Positions 25,186 through 35,378 are shown, counted from the stretch's first letter. The stretch: DNA of 64,000 nucleotides from Elizabethkingia sp. YR214 (GCF_003058195.1 NZ_QBUH01000006.1:62001-126000); one strand, 5' to 3'. Notes: generated from the letters alone by a model not told the origin. Program-made: numbers and translations.

Positions 25186-25436
25186 AATATTTTATTTTAG
25201 ATTGGTTGTTGTCTACTTCTATAAAAAAGCAATATTTTAAATATTATCAATAATACTCAATTACTAATATTTTAAACACATATCATATATACTCGATAAG
25301 TGTCACTAAATTAAAAATTTATTTATTACTATCATAATGTTTTGTGATTTATTTCAAAAATATGTGAATTAAAAGCTTTGACATAGGTTGTATCATATTA
25401 ATTTCAAAGTTCTTCCTATGTATATTCAAAAAAAAC

Positions 25437-25444
25437 TACATTTG
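25437..25444 (+). promoter_or_regulatory. Promoter -7 element (TACATTTG) for the symporter
   Basis: TACATTTG overlaps an in-frame GTG at 25444, ruling that start out and favouring ATG 25465. Confidence 0.6.
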
Positions 25445-25464
25445 TGAAATTTAAAATTTCATTA

Positions 25465-26901
25465 ATGTCTCCAGTTATACTGCTATTAATTGTTTTCGCC
25501 TATTTTGCTATTCTACTTTATGTTTCTTACAAAACAGGAAAAGGAAGTAATAATGAAAGTTTTTTTATCGGAAACCGTAATAGTAACTGGATGCTGGTTG
25601 CCTTCGGGATGATTGGCACCTCCTTATCTGGTGTTACGTTTGTGAGTGTACCGGGTGCAGTTGGAAAAGATAACTTCGGCTATTTACAAATTACACTGGG
25701 ATATCTTATAGGTTACATCATTATTGCTTATGTCCTTCTTCCACTTTACTACCGCTTAAAACTTACGTCTATATACAGCTACCTACAGCAGCGAATGGGG
25801 AAATTGTCCGAAAAAACCGGAGCTACAATTTTCATTATTTCCCGTTTAGTAGGTGCTACTGCCAGACTTTATCTGGTTGTTAATATTCTGCAGATGACAA
25901 TCCTGGACAAACTAGGTGTTCCTTTTATTGCTACAACTATTATTATTCTGGGAATGATTATTCTATACACCTACGAAGGTGGTGTAAAAACTATTGTATG
26001 GACAGATACACTCCAGACTTCTTGTATGCTGGGTGGATTAATTATCTGTACAATTTACATGCTTTCACATATGGGGATAAGTGTAGGTGAAAGTTTTACA
26101 GCAATGCATGAGAAAGGCTATACCCAGATATTTGGTACAGATCCTATGGAGAAAAATTTCTTCATTAAACAGATTATCGCCGGAGCTTTTATTACGATTA
26201 CCATGACAGGTATAGATCAGGAAATGATGCAGAAAAGCCTTTCTGTAACCAACCTGAAAGATTCTCAGAAAAACATGGTAAGCCTTGGCTTTATTATGTT
26301 AGTGGTTATTGGATTATTCCTTTATATGGGTGGATTATTACACCTGTATGGAGCCAAAGAGCATGTTTCAGCGGTTGGTGACGGTTTGTTCCCGGCTATT
26401 GCTCTGGAACATATGTCCCCTGTAATTTCTGTTATCTTTATCATTGCATTAATTTCAGCCTTATTCCCAAGTGCAGATGGTGCGATGACAGCTCTTACCT
26501 CTTCTTTCTGTATTGACATTCTGAATATTAAGAATAAAGGTTGGGAAGAGAAGAAGCAGGAAAAAGTAAGAAAAAAAGTGCACATTATTGTTGCAATATC
26601 TTTCCTTATTATGGTGCTTGTTTTTAAATGGATTAATGACAGTTCCATGATCGGAATAATCCTAAAATTAGCAGGCTTTACATATGGACCATTATTAGGT
26701 TTATTTGTTTTCGGAATTTTCACAAAATACAAAGTAAAAGACCATTTGGTTCCTTACGTATGTATTGCAGCACCTGTCATCAGTTATTTTATCGACAAAT
26801 ATCAGGAGCAGATTTTCGGAGATTTCAAAATAGGATTAGAGCTATTGCTTATCAACGGATTATTAACATTTATCGGATTATTTCTGATTAGAAAGAAATA
26901 A
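25465..26901 (+). CDS. Sodium:solute symporter (SSS family)
   Basis: 478 residues from ATG 25465. About thirteen hydrophobic helices across the whole length. Family landmarks are the FFIGNRNSNW segment before TM2, GMIGTSLSGVTFVSVPG (sodium/substrate region), and ALFPSADGAMTALTSSFCIDI late in the protein. It is an inner-membrane Na+-driven importer; the SSS family covers sugars, amino acids, sialic acid and vitamins, and nothing adjacent indicates which. Length is typical. Confidence 0.9.
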   Translation: MSPVILLLIVFAYFAILLYVSYKTGKGSNNESFFIGNRNSNWMLVAFGMIGTSLSGVTFVSVPGAVGKDNFGYLQITLGYLIGYIIIAYVLLPLYYRLKLTSIYSYLQQRMGKLSEKTGATIFIISRLVGATARLYLVVNILQMTILDKLGVPFIATTIIILGMIILYTYEGGVKTIVWTDTLQTSCMLGGLIICTIYMLSHMGISVGESFTAMHEKGYTQIFGTDPMEKNFFIKQIIAGAFITITMTGIDQEMMQKSLSVTNLKDSQKNMVSLGFIMLVVIGLFLYMGGLLHLYGAKEHVSAVGDGLFPAIALEHMSPVISVIFIIALISALFPSADGAMTALTSSFCIDILNIKNKGWEEKKQEKVRKKVHIIVAISFLIMVLVFKWINDSSMIGIILKLAGFTYGPLLGLFVFGIFTKYKVKDHLVPYVCIAAPVISYFIDKYQEQIFGDFKIGLELLLINGLLTFIGLFLIRKK

Positions 26902-26913
26902 ATACTAAATAAA

Positions 26914-26948
26914 AAAACCTGAAGTAAAATCTTCAGGTTTTTTATTTT
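26914..26948. terminator. Bidirectional terminator between the symporter and the PLP enzyme
   Basis: An 11-bp stem (AAAACCTGAAG/CTTCAGGTTTT), A-run before and T-run after. Confidence 0.8.
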
Positions 26949-26954
26949 TATACC

Positions 26955-27935
26955 TTATAACCAGCCTTGCGCTTTCATCCATTCATCATTGTATATTTTA
27001 CCTACATAGCGGCTGCCATGATCGTGTAGTAATACAACAACAACATCATCTTTTGTAAAGCTGTCTTTCATCTGTACCAGAGCTGCAATAGCACTACCTG
27101 CAGAATACCCACAGAAGATACCTTCTTCCAGAGCCAACTTTCTGGCATAGATTGCTCCGTCTTTATCTGTTACTTTCTCGAAATGGTCGATAACACTCAT
27201 ATCATAATTCTCTGGGATAATATCCTCTCCAATACCTTCTGTAATATAGGTATGAATTAAAGATTTATCAATTTCTCCGGTTTCGTGGAAGTGTTTCAAA
27301 ATAGAGCCATAAGTATCTATACCGATTACCTGAATATCCGGATTCTTTTCTTTGAAGAATGTTCCACAACCTGTAACAGTTCCGCCGGTACCAGCTCCGG
27401 CAACAAAATGAGTAAGCTTACCCTCGGTCTGTTTCCAAATCTCTGGTGCTGTACTTTCATAATGAGCCTGTCTGTTGGATGGATTATCATACTGATTTAC
27501 ATACCAGCCATTAGGTGTTTCCTGTGCTAGTCTTTTAGATACAGAATAGTAAGATCTCTTACTTTCCGGCGGTACATCGGTTGGACATACAATAACTTCC
27601 GCTCCAACAGCTCTCAGTATATCGCATTTCTCTTTAGACTGCTTATCATTTGTTACAAAAATACACTTGTATCCTTTGATAATTGCAGCTAAAGCCAGTC
27701 CCATTCCAGTATTTCCGGACGTTCCTTCAATAATAGTTCCGCCTGGTTTTAGTCTTCCGTCCTTTTCTGCATCTTCTATCATTTTCAGAGCCATACGGTC
27801 TTTCACCGAATTGCCCGGATTAAAGGTTTCTACTTTGGCCAAAACCAAAGCAGGGAAATCCTCACCCAACACTCTGTTTAGTTTTACTAATGGTGTATTT
27901 CCAATAGTTTCCAGAATATTATTTGCGTATTCCAT
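26955..27935 (-). CDS. PLP-dependent cystathionine beta-synthase/cysteine synthase-like enzyme
   Basis: 326 residues, fold type II. PLP lysine K45 in NPGNSVKDR, substrate loop EGTSGNTG (about 69-76), phosphate-binding GAGTGGTVTG, and the late EGIFCGYSAGSA stretch. The long insert between them (TYITEGIGEDIIPENYD) is closer to cystathionine beta-synthases than to CysK, but there is no CBS-domain pair. It catalyses beta-replacement on serine derivatives, making cystathionine or cysteine. Monocistronic, cytoplasmic. Confidence 0.87.
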   Translation of the reverse strand: MEYANNILETIGNTPLVKLNRVLGEDFPALVLAKVETFNPGNSVKDRMALKMIEDAEKDGRLKPGGTIIEGTSGNTGMGLALAAIIKGYKCIFVTNDKQSKEKCDILRAVGAEVIVCPTDVPPESKRSYYSVSKRLAQETPNGWYVNQYDNPSNRQAHYESTAPEIWKQTEGKLTHFVAGAGTGGTVTGCGTFFKEKNPDIQVIGIDTYGSILKHFHETGEIDKSLIHTYITEGIGEDIIPENYDMSVIDHFEKVTDKDGAIYARKLALEEGIFCGYSAGSAIAALVQMKDSFTKDDVVVVLLHDHGSRYVGKIYNDEWMKAQGWL

Positions 27936-27995
27936 TTATAATTTAATTTATTATTAGGGTAATTGTTTTTGTAATAACTAAAGATAAAAAAGCAT

Positions 27996-29225
27996 CTAGT
28001 TATATTTTATAGACTTTACAGGCGATATTTTACTAATCAGGTAGCTTGGTACAATCATCGCTAAGGCAGCAATCAGAAGGATTCCTACAGAAATCCCAAG
28101 AATATAAAGAATATTAAGATCTACCGGTACTACACTGATAAAGTAGTTATCTGGGTTTAGTTTTATAATCCCAAAGTATCTTTGGATAAATAATAATCCT
28201 AATCCAATAAGATTCCCGGCTACAAGCCCCGGAACCATAATAAGAAGTGTATTATTAATAAATACCGAACGAATCTGAAAATTAGTTGCACCCAGTGTCT
28301 TCAGTACACCAATAGAATTGGTTCTTTCAATAATAAGGATTAGCAACACCATAATAATATTGATAACAACGACTATAAGCATAATAGCGATAATCAGTCC
28401 AATATTGGTGTCAAATATATTCACCCAGTCATTAATCTGCGGATACATTTCCGTAGCTTTTTCCGCATAATTTTTATAGCCTATCAGCTCTTCTATTTTA
28501 GGGTATTCTTTATCAATATTGTCTATATCATTCAGGTAAATGTCCAGACCACCGATGTCGGTTTTTTCCATTCCCTGAATCTTACGAACCTGATTAATGT
28601 CTCCTATTACAAAAAGATCATCAATAAGCTTGATATCTGTTTTATAAATCCCACCTACTTCAAATTTTCGGTAAACTGGTTTTTGATCTTCTTTAGAAAA
28701 TATGGCAACTATAGAATCTTTTACCTTTAGTCCAAGGTCTGTAGCAATTTTGCCAGATATGATAACCTGATTATTATACCCATCCTCATCATATTTAGGA
28801 ATACTTCCGGAAATCATAAATTTCTCAAAACGTTCCCTGTCAAAATCTTTTCCCACACCTTTATAAACAACCCCATCAAAACTTTTCTCGTTTCTCATAA
28901 TACCACTCACCATGGCATAAGACTGTACAGAGGCAACGGAAGGCATTTTCTGAATTTTATTATATTCCAATCCTGCTTTATTCAGTACAGAGGAAGTATA
29001 GGAGTTATCCGACTGTGCGGACTTTACAGAAATATGACCGGAAAAGTCTGCCATTCTTTCCTTAATCGCTTTCTTTGCTCCTAATCCGGTACAAACCGTA
29101 ATCAGAGATACTATAATTCCTAATGCTACAGAAAGCCTCCCGATGAATATGATAATTCGGGAAAGGTTATTTTTGTTATCCTTGGAAAATGCTATCTTGC
29201 GTGAATAATATAAAGGAAATTTCAA
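27996..29225 (-). CDS. FtsX/LolE-type ABC transporter permease
   Basis: About 409 residues if started at the TTG at 29225 (reads MKFPLYYSRKIAF); a TTG at 29246 adds seven residues but overlaps the divergent gene. MacB-like periplasmic domain between TM1 (IIIFIGRLSVALGIIVSLI) and three C-terminal helices (LIIAIMLIVVVINIIMVLLIL, then two more to the end). The sequence LNxxLVLLILIIERTNSIGVLKTLGATNFQIRSVF is the FtsX-domain signature. Likely part of lipoprotein release (LolCDE-like) or a related efflux complex in the inner membrane; its ATPase is elsewhere. Confidence 0.85.
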   Translation of the reverse strand: MKFPLYYSRKIAFSKDNKNNLSRIIIFIGRLSVALGIIVSLITVCTGLGAKKAIKERMADFSGHISVKSAQSDNSYTSSVLNKAGLEYNKIQKMPSVASVQSYAMVSGIMRNEKSFDGVVYKGVGKDFDRERFEKFMISGSIPKYDEDGYNNQVIISGKIATDLGLKVKDSIVAIFSKEDQKPVYRKFEVGGIYKTDIKLIDDLFVIGDINQVRKIQGMEKTDIGGLDIYLNDIDNIDKEYPKIEELIGYKNYAEKATEMYPQINDWVNIFDTNIGLIIAIMLIVVVINIIMVLLILIIERTNSIGVLKTLGATNFQIRSVFINNTLLIMVPGLVAGNLIGLGLLFIQRYFGIIKLNPDNYFISVVPVDLNILYILGISVGILLIAALAMIVPSYLISKISPVKSIKYN

Positions 29226-29229
29226 GCGT

Positions 29230-30432
29230 ATGAATTTTAGCCTCAAAATTAAAAATTTAGTTCTGATCTGCCTAATCTATTTTGGGTTTCAGTCATTTTT
29301 TAATGCCCAGAGCACCAATACATTTAAAACCGGAGCCGATCAGCCGGAGATATACATGCCTTTGCTAAAAAATAAAAAAGTAATCGTACTCACCAATCAG
29401 ACAGGAGTACTAAGTGATAGCAAACATACACATCTCGTAGATTTTCTTATTTCTAAAAAGGTAAATATTACTAAAATATTCACACCGGAACATGGCTTCA
29501 GAGGAAATGCAGATGCTGGGGAGCACGTTAAAAGTGATATAGACAAACAAACAGGTTTGCCTATTGTTTCATTATATGGAAACAACAAAAAGCCCAAACC
29601 GGAACAAATCAGTGATTCTGATATTATCCTTTTCGACTTACAGGATGTTGGAGTAAGATTTTACACTTATATCTCAACATTAACTTATGTAATGGAGGCT
29701 GCTGCTGAAGCTGGTAAAGAAGTTATCGTACTGGACAGACCTAATCCACACGACGGCTATACTGACGGACCGATACTGAACAAAAAATGGACTTCTTTTG
29801 TAGGCATACACGAGATTCCGGTTATATATGGTTTAACTATTGGTGAGTATGGCAATATGGTAAATGGTGAGGGTTGGCTCAAAAATAATATTAAAACTAA
29901 ATACACCGTTGTGAAAATGGCTAACTACCACAAGAAGCAACGTTATGGTATATTGGAGAAACCATCACCTAACCTTCCAAATGATAAGGCAATAAACCTG
30001 TACCCAAGTCTTTGCTTTTTTGAAGGCGCTAATATATCTTTGGGTCGCGGAACAGAATTTCCTTTCCAGGCTTATGGATCCCCTTATACAAAAAACTTTA
30101 GCTTTAAGTTTACCCCAAAACCTTCTTATGGTTCCAAAAATCCACCTCTTAATGGCCAGGAATGTTTTGGTGAAGACCTTAGAAACTATCCGGAAGCATT
30201 AACGGGAATTAATTTGGAATGGTTAATCAAAGCCTATAAAGATTACAAAAGCTCTGCCAGTAAAGGGGATTTTTTCCTAAAAAACCTTTTCTTTGATACA
30301 CTTGCGGGATCTGATCAGTTAAGAAAGCAGATTATAAGCGGACAATCACAGGAGCAAATTAAAACTTCCTGGAAAAAAGGACTTGAAGACTTTGAAAAGA
30401 TTAGACAAAAATATATTGTCTACCCTAACTAG
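29230..30432 (+). CDS. DUF1343 protein, NamZ-like exo-beta-N-acetylmuramidase
   Basis: 400 residues. Signal peptide about 1-26 (ends NAQ). DUF1343 core: LTNQTGVLSDSKHTHLVDFL, FTPEHGFRGNADAGEHV, LFDLQDVGVRFYTYISTLTYVMEA, LDRPNPHDG, FEGANISLGRGTEFPFQAYG. The family includes NamZ/YbbC, which trims terminal MurNAc from peptidoglycan fragments in Bacillus and Tannerella. It probably acts in the periplasm in cell-wall recycling or scavenging. Divergent from the permease gene with only a few bases between starts. Confidence 0.88.
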   Translation: MNFSLKIKNLVLICLIYFGFQSFFNAQSTNTFKTGADQPEIYMPLLKNKKVIVLTNQTGVLSDSKHTHLVDFLISKKVNITKIFTPEHGFRGNADAGEHVKSDIDKQTGLPIVSLYGNNKKPKPEQISDSDIILFDLQDVGVRFYTYISTLTYVMEAAAEAGKEVIVLDRPNPHDGYTDGPILNKKWTSFVGIHEIPVIYGLTIGEYGNMVNGEGWLKNNIKTKYTVVKMANYHKKQRYGILEKPSPNLPNDKAINLYPSLCFFEGANISLGRGTEFPFQAYGSPYTKNFSFKFTPKPSYGSKNPPLNGQECFGEDLRNYPEALTGINLEWLIKAYKDYKSSASKGDFFLKNLFFDTLAGSDQLRKQIISGQSQEQIKTSWKKGLEDFEKIRQKYIVYPN

Positions 30433-30580
30433 TTATGAAGTTAGTGCAAAGTTAATTGTATTATTATCTGTTGCTAAATATTTTATATAGACCATTTGTA
30501 TAAATAGTTTTGCGATTTTACAGTCTACATAACACTAGAAGTACAAAATTTCAGAATATAAATACTCAAACAATTTATAA

Positions 30581-30613
30581 AAAAGGCTCCGGAATTTCGG
30601 AGCCTTTTATTTT
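30581..30613. terminator. Bidirectional terminator after the NamZ-like gene
   Basis: An 11-bp stem (AAAAGGCTCCG/CGGAGCCTTTT), 6-nt loop, followed by ATTTTT; on the minus strand it ends the 71-residue protein gene. Confidence 0.8.
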
Positions 30614-30829
30614 TCAGTCTATATCGTGATGTTTATTATCTCCGCCTTTACCACGCTGATAAATAATAAGTCCAATAGCAATTCCTACTGCTCCGGCTCC
30701 ACCATTCATCAGTGCTCTGGATAATTTATCAGGTGCATCATTTCCTATATAATTCATCAGGAAAACAATAACAAAGGTTAAAACGATAATAACGTAATAT
30801 TTGGAATTATTAAATAAATCTTTCATCAT
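30614..30829 (-). CDS. Small two-helix membrane protein, function unknown
   Basis: 71 residues. Two hydrophobic helices (YYVIIVLTFVIVFLMNYIG and GGAGAVGIAIGLIIYQRG) and a charged tail (GKGGDNKHHDID). The ATG overlaps the stop of the DUF3575 gene by one base, so it is translationally coupled to it. I do not recognise a family. Confidence 0.75.
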   Translation of the reverse strand: MMKDLFNNSKYYVIIVLTFVIVFLMNYIGNDAPDKLSRALMNGGAGAVGIAIGLIIYQRGKGGDNKHHDID

Positions 30830-31395
30830 TAAAATTTATAAGAAATCATTGCTCCGCCGCGGAACGGAATAAACTCACCACTCTTATTCCAAGCCTGTGC
30901 AGAATCATAGCGTTGTCTCGGGTATTTGTCTTTATACCACCCATGATAAAAACTCTGAGAAGCACCACCACCAACATATAAATCTATGCTCCAACGATCG
31001 TTTAGCTTCACCTGATAACCAACAGTTGCACCTAACATAAAGTTAAATCCTTTCTGATACACATCAGAATTCCAATAGTTCCATTTCTGCATATTGTAAA
31101 CTCCCATACCCGCATTAGCTCCTACATACCATTTCTCCATAGCTTTTGTAAAATAATAACGAGCCTCCAGGTGCCCCATATAAATTTGCAAGTGCCTTCC
31201 TGCAAAAGATTTCCAAGGAGAGATAAAAACATCAGCCTGGCCTGTCCAGTGCTGATTAAAAGCGTGTTCATATCCTACATTCAAAATCCCAAGAGGTGCA
31301 AAAAGCATATTTCCCTTTATCTGATTCTTATACTCCTGCGCACGAATTCCGCCAAGGGAAAACATTAGGATAAAAACCGCTAATATTTTTTTCAT
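30829..31395 (-). CDS. DUF3575 outer-membrane beta-barrel protein
   Basis: 188 residues. Signal peptide about 1-19 (ends RAQ). The body alternates short beta strands rich in Tyr and Trp (NVGYEHAFNQHWTGQADVFIS, HLEARYYFTK, WYVGANAGMGVYN, FMLGATVGYQVKLNDRWSIDLYVGGGASQ) and ends in SYKF, an aromatic C-terminus typical of outer-membrane proteins. It matches DUF3575, of unknown function. First gene of a two-gene operon with the small membrane protein. Confidence 0.87.
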   Translation of the reverse strand: MKKILAVFILMFSLGGIRAQEYKNQIKGNMLFAPLGILNVGYEHAFNQHWTGQADVFISPWKSFAGRHLQIYMGHLEARYYFTKAMEKWYVGANAGMGVYNMQKWNYWNSDVYQKGFNFMLGATVGYQVKLNDRWSIDLYVGGGASQSFYHGWYKDKYPRQRYDSAQAWNKSGEFIPFRGGAMISYKF

Positions 31396-31442
31396 AAATA
31401 AATTTTCGGTACGAAATTATTGATTTTAGATCTTGCCCACAA

Positions 31443-31470
31443 AAAAAGCTGCCCAAAAGCAGCTTTTTTA
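31443..31470 (-). terminator. Terminator after the thioredoxin-domain gene
   Basis: Stem AAAAAGCTGC/GCAGCTTTTT with a 6-nt loop and T-run on the minus strand; also T-rich on plus. Confidence 0.75.
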
Positions 31471-31494
31471 ATATAACTTTAATACTTTTAAAGT

Positions 31495-32676
31495 CTATTT
31501 CTTTAAACTATCGAGTAACTTCTGAGTTTCAGCAGCATCTTCACCAGATTTCTTAGCTAATTCAACAGACTTTTCAGCCCATAATCTAGCATTCTTTTTA
31601 TCTCCGACTTTATTATACAAATTAGCCAAAGTATCAGTATTAGCATAGCTTTCATCTTTCTTCACAGATTCCTGTGCCCAAAGGATTGCTGTTTGCAATG
31701 ATTTTTTATCTTTAATATTCTCGAAGAAGTTCCATGCAACAGAATTAAGTTCGTTTGAATTGGCTTTAGAAAAGTCTTTGTATTGCTCTAGTGTTAGTTT
31801 CTCGTAAGTAGCAAAATCCTTATTTTTCAAAGCATAACTCGCTTTAACTCTTGTCAGCATTTTTTCTGCCTGCTCTTTCCCGAACACTTTTTCCGTCTCT
31901 GTAAGGAAATACTCTGTATTCAATGTTTTAGTATCCGGATTGTATGCTTTTTTAACAATAGTATTCATTTTGATATTTTTATCAAATGCTTCATATTGAG
32001 CAGCCGGTAATATTTTTACAATCTCTTCTTTCTTACTTTTAAAGATTTCGTATCTCGGATCTTCAGTATTCATTAATCCAGTTAAAAGCAACTGGATATC
32101 TTCCTGTGTAAAATCTTTATTTGGCTTTACTGCAAAATATTTTTGTACAACTTTACCCGAAAGATTAGCATCTTCATACATCGTCAGCATAGCCAGATTC
32201 TTAAGAAACTCTGGGTCTGTATCTCCTTTTTCGAATCTCGCCTTCAATGCACCAATATTTCTTTTAGGATCTTCTGCATCTTTAGCAAACTGGATGAATG
32301 GTTTTTCTTCAACATATCCCAATACGCGGTGAACGATTTCTCCGTCTCCGTTTATAAACAGATAAGTTGGATAAGCTCTTACATTATATTTTTTTGCAAG
32401 GGCTACACCTTCTCCTTTCTCCATATCCATTTTAGCATTCACAAAATGGCCATTATAATAATCACCAACAGATTGTAATGTAAAAATATTTTTAGCCATT
32501 AATTTACAAGGCCCACACCAGCTGGCATAAGCGTCCAGAAAAATAAGTTTATTTTCTTTTTTAGCTTTAGCCAAAAGACTGGAAAAATTACCTTCGTCGA
32601 ATTTTATTCCGGCCTGAGCAAAAGCTAGTAATCCTATAAACAGGAATAATGTAGAGATCAGTTTTTTCATTTTCAA
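31495..32676 (-). CDS. Periplasmic thioredoxin-domain protein
   Basis: 393 residues (start at 32676, or one ATG two codons in). Signal peptide about 1-21. Thioredoxin fold (about 25-140) with WCGPC active site (C54/C57) and the cis-proline segment VRAYPTYLFINGDG. The long C-terminal part (150-393) is all helical with TPR-like units (LNSVAWNFFENIKDKKSLQTAILWAQESVKK, TLANLYNKVGDKKNARLWAEKSVEL). It probably reduces or isomerises disulfides in periplasmic partners held by the helical half. Monocistronic. Confidence 0.87.
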   Translation of the reverse strand: MKMKKLISTLFLFIGLLAFAQAGIKFDEGNFSSLLAKAKKENKLIFLDAYASWCGPCKLMAKNIFTLQSVGDYYNGHFVNAKMDMEKGEGVALAKKYNVRAYPTYLFINGDGEIVHRVLGYVEEKPFIQFAKDAEDPKRNIGALKARFEKGDTDPEFLKNLAMLTMYEDANLSGKVVQKYFAVKPNKDFTQEDIQLLLTGLMNTEDPRYEIFKSKKEEIVKILPAAQYEAFDKNIKMNTIVKKAYNPDTKTLNTEYFLTETEKVFGKEQAEKMLTRVKASYALKNKDFATYEKLTLEQYKDFSKANSNELNSVAWNFFENIKDKKSLQTAILWAQESVKKDESYANTDTLANLYNKVGDKKNARLWAEKSVELAKKSGEDAAETQKLLDSLKK

Positions 32677-32743
32677 TATTTCTTTTAAACAATAACAAAT
32701 GTAACATACATCTCTGACATTATCCCTATCTGAAACTTAAAAA

Positions 32744-35062
32744 TTAAACTATTGCAGCAAATTCTTTCTGCATTTCTTTCGCTGCATTAACCATCTCAAT
32801 CAAAGCTTTTTCTGTTTCATCCCAACCTCTGGTCTTTAATCCACAATCAGGGTTTACCCAAAGCTGGGCAGAAGGAATAACTTTCGCAGCTTTTTCTAGA
32901 AGCTTTACCATCTCTTCTTTCGATGGTACACGTGGCGCATGGATATCGTAAACACCAGGACCTATATCATTCGGGTATTCAAAATCCGCAAATGCATCTA
33001 ATAATTCCATCTGGGAGCGCGAACATTCTATAGTAATTACATCTGCATCCATATCCGCAATATGATTGATAATATCGTTGAATTCGGAATAACACATGTG
33101 GGTATGAATTTGTGTATCGTCTTTTACCGAAGAAGCCGAAATACGGAATGCCAAAACAGCCCATTTCAGGTAAGCAGCAGCATCTTTTCTCCTTAATGGC
33201 AATCCTTCTCTTATTGCAGGTTCATCGATCTGAATAATTCTGATTCCTGCTTTTTCCAGATCCAATACCTCATCACGGATTGCTAATGCAATCTGATTGG
33301 CGGTATCTTTACGTGGCTGATCATTTCTCACGAAACTCCATTGTAAGATCGTTACCGGTCCTGTAAGCATCCCTTTTACCCATTTGGAAGTTAATGATTG
33401 TGCATACTGAGACCAGAATACCGTTAAAGGTTCCGGGCGTGAAACATCACCATAAATTATCGGTGGTTTTACACAACGGCTTCCGTAACTCTGTACCCAT
33501 CCGTTTTCAGTAAAAGCAAAACCTTTCAGTTGTTCTCCAAAATACTCTACCATGTCGTTTCTTTCGAACTCTCCATGTACCAATACATCAATACCTATTT
33601 TTTCCTGACGCTGAATTGTATTTTTGGTTTCTTCTTTCAGCAAATCTGTATAACGTTCAGCAGAAATTTCACCTTTTTTAAACTGAGCTCTCCAACTTCT
33701 CACCTCTTTTGTCTGTGGAAAAGAACCAATAGTAGTAGTTGGAAAAAGTGGTAATTTAAGGATTTCCTGCTGCTGCACTTTACGTTGCACAAAAGCAGAT
33801 TGACGGGATACCGGGATAGCTGCCAAGGCATCCATTTGCTGTTGTACTTTAGCGTCGTGAATCAGTGTTGAAACTTTCTTGTTCTCTATAGCCTTTTTAT
33901 TTTCCCCAAAAGCAACTAAACTTTCAGCAGAAGGATTTTCTAAAGATAAATCTCTTAGTAATGCTACTTCTTTTATTTTCTGTTTAGTATAAGCCATCCA
34001 TTGTTTTATTTCCGCCGGTAAGCTTTCTTCTTTTGTTTCCAGATCCAAATCATACGGTACGTGCAACAATGAACTGGACGGTGCAATCAGAATACGTTCC
34101 TCGCCTAGTTGTTCCTTAGCTTTCCTGATGAGTTGAAGTGAGCTTTCAAAATCATTCTTCCAGATATTTCTTCCGTCTACAACTCCCAAAGAAAGTTTCA
34201 GGTTTTCGGGTATAGCTTCCAGTATATTTTCTAACTGCTCTGGCTTTCTCACCAAATCCACGTGAAGTGTATCCACAGGTAATGACAATGCTAAAGGCAG
34301 GTTGTCTTCCAAACCTTCAAAATAAGTGGTCAGAATAATCTTTAGATTCGGAAGTTCTTTCTGAATTTTAGCATATACAGCGGTATAGACTTCTTTTGCT
34401 TTATCTGTAAGATCCAATGCTAAGAAAGGCTCATCAATCTGTACATATTCAGCACCATGAGACTGTAAGGATTTTAGTATTTCCAGATATACCGGCAACA
34501 GATTATCAATAAGATCCAATTTTTCAAAACCTTCTTCTTTTTCTTTCCCTAATAATAAATAAGAAACCGGTCCTATTATTACAGGCTTAGCATTTATTCC
34601 TATTTGCTGTGCACCTATAAACTCATTGATAATCTTGTTGGAGAATAATTTAAAACTCTGTCCTTTGCAGAACTCCGGCACAATATAATGATAGTTGGTA
34701 TCAAACCATTTTGTCATCTCCATAGCTGTGATGTCCAGTCCGTCTTTCTGGTAACCACGTGCCATTGCAAAATAAAGATCCAGCTCGTTATTGGCCTTAT
34801 TCAGGATTACATCGTGGTAACGTTGTGGAATAGCTCCCAGAGTAAGAGTAAGATCCAATACATGGTCATAAAACGAAAAATCGTTAACCGGAATAAGGTC
34901 TATACCTGCTTCCTGTTGTAATTTTAAATTTTCGTTGATAATTTTACGACTTACATCCAGTAATTCTTTCTGAATAATTTTTCCGGACCAATACTGTTCA
35001 CAGGCTTTTTTTAGCTCTCGCTTTTTCCCAATACGTGGGTAACCCAGGTTGTGTGTTTGCAT
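32744..35062 (-). CDS. metE: Cobalamin-independent methionine synthase
   Basis: 772 residues, full length. N-terminal domain (LGYPRIGKKRELKKACEQYW) and C-terminal catalytic domain with zinc ligands in HTHMCYSEF (His and Cys) and NPDCGLKTRGW (Cys), plus TTTIGSFPQTKEVR. It transfers the methyl group from 5-methyl-tetrahydrofolate-polyglutamate to homocysteine. A cobalamin riboswitch precedes it, so expression should fall when vitamin B12 is present and the B12-dependent MetH can take over. Confidence 0.96.
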   Translation of the reverse strand: MQTHNLGYPRIGKKRELKKACEQYWSGKIIQKELLDVSRKIINENLKLQQEAGIDLIPVNDFSFYDHVLDLTLTLGAIPQRYHDVILNKANNELDLYFAMARGYQKDGLDITAMEMTKWFDTNYHYIVPEFCKGQSFKLFSNKIINEFIGAQQIGINAKPVIIGPVSYLLLGKEKEEGFEKLDLIDNLLPVYLEILKSLQSHGAEYVQIDEPFLALDLTDKAKEVYTAVYAKIQKELPNLKIILTTYFEGLEDNLPLALSLPVDTLHVDLVRKPEQLENILEAIPENLKLSLGVVDGRNIWKNDFESSLQLIRKAKEQLGEERILIAPSSSLLHVPYDLDLETKEESLPAEIKQWMAYTKQKIKEVALLRDLSLENPSAESLVAFGENKKAIENKKVSTLIHDAKVQQQMDALAAIPVSRQSAFVQRKVQQQEILKLPLFPTTTIGSFPQTKEVRSWRAQFKKGEISAERYTDLLKEETKNTIQRQEKIGIDVLVHGEFERNDMVEYFGEQLKGFAFTENGWVQSYGSRCVKPPIIYGDVSRPEPLTVFWSQYAQSLTSKWVKGMLTGPVTILQWSFVRNDQPRKDTANQIALAIRDEVLDLEKAGIRIIQIDEPAIREGLPLRRKDAAAYLKWAVLAFRISASSVKDDTQIHTHMCYSEFNDIINHIADMDADVITIECSRSQMELLDAFADFEYPNDIGPGVYDIHAPRVPSKEEMVKLLEKAAKVIPSAQLWVNPDCGLKTRGWDETEKALIEMVNAAKEMQKEFAAIV

Positions 35063-35221
35063 TTTATTATATTTTATTAGTTATCTCCTGTATTCACAGC
35101 CAGACAACTCTCACACGCCCAAAGGCCGTAAGCAGTAGTATAAGTCCATTGTCTGAAGACTTCCCTCAGACTAAAGTACTGTAAGACCACAACTCCAAAT
35201 CGCGAGAGTAGTTGCCTGTTC

Positions 35222-35378
35222 AGAAATTGGCAGGTCTCCTGACTTATACCATTTTATCCTCCTTCCCATATACACAGTGGACTACGGATAAAACCTTGTA
35301 TGGTATTCACAGTTGCGCGACAGCTCATGATTTTCACATGATTCCCTTTTCATTCACCGCTTAGGTAAAACCAAATTC
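35222..35378 (-). promoter_or_regulatory. Cobalamin riboswitch controlling metE
   Basis: On the minus strand the leader contains the conserved elements in order: GGGAATCATGTG, GCTGTCGCGCAACTGT, and the B12 box AGTCAGGAGACCTGCC (35229-35244). These are the defining blocks of the adenosylcobalamin riboswitch core. Between the core and metE, about 165 nt form the expression platform: ACTCTC can pair with GAGAGT near the ribosome-binding region, and GTCTGA/TCAGAC forms a hairpin. A TAACTTTG promoter element (35402-35409) lies just upstream. Confidence 0.92.
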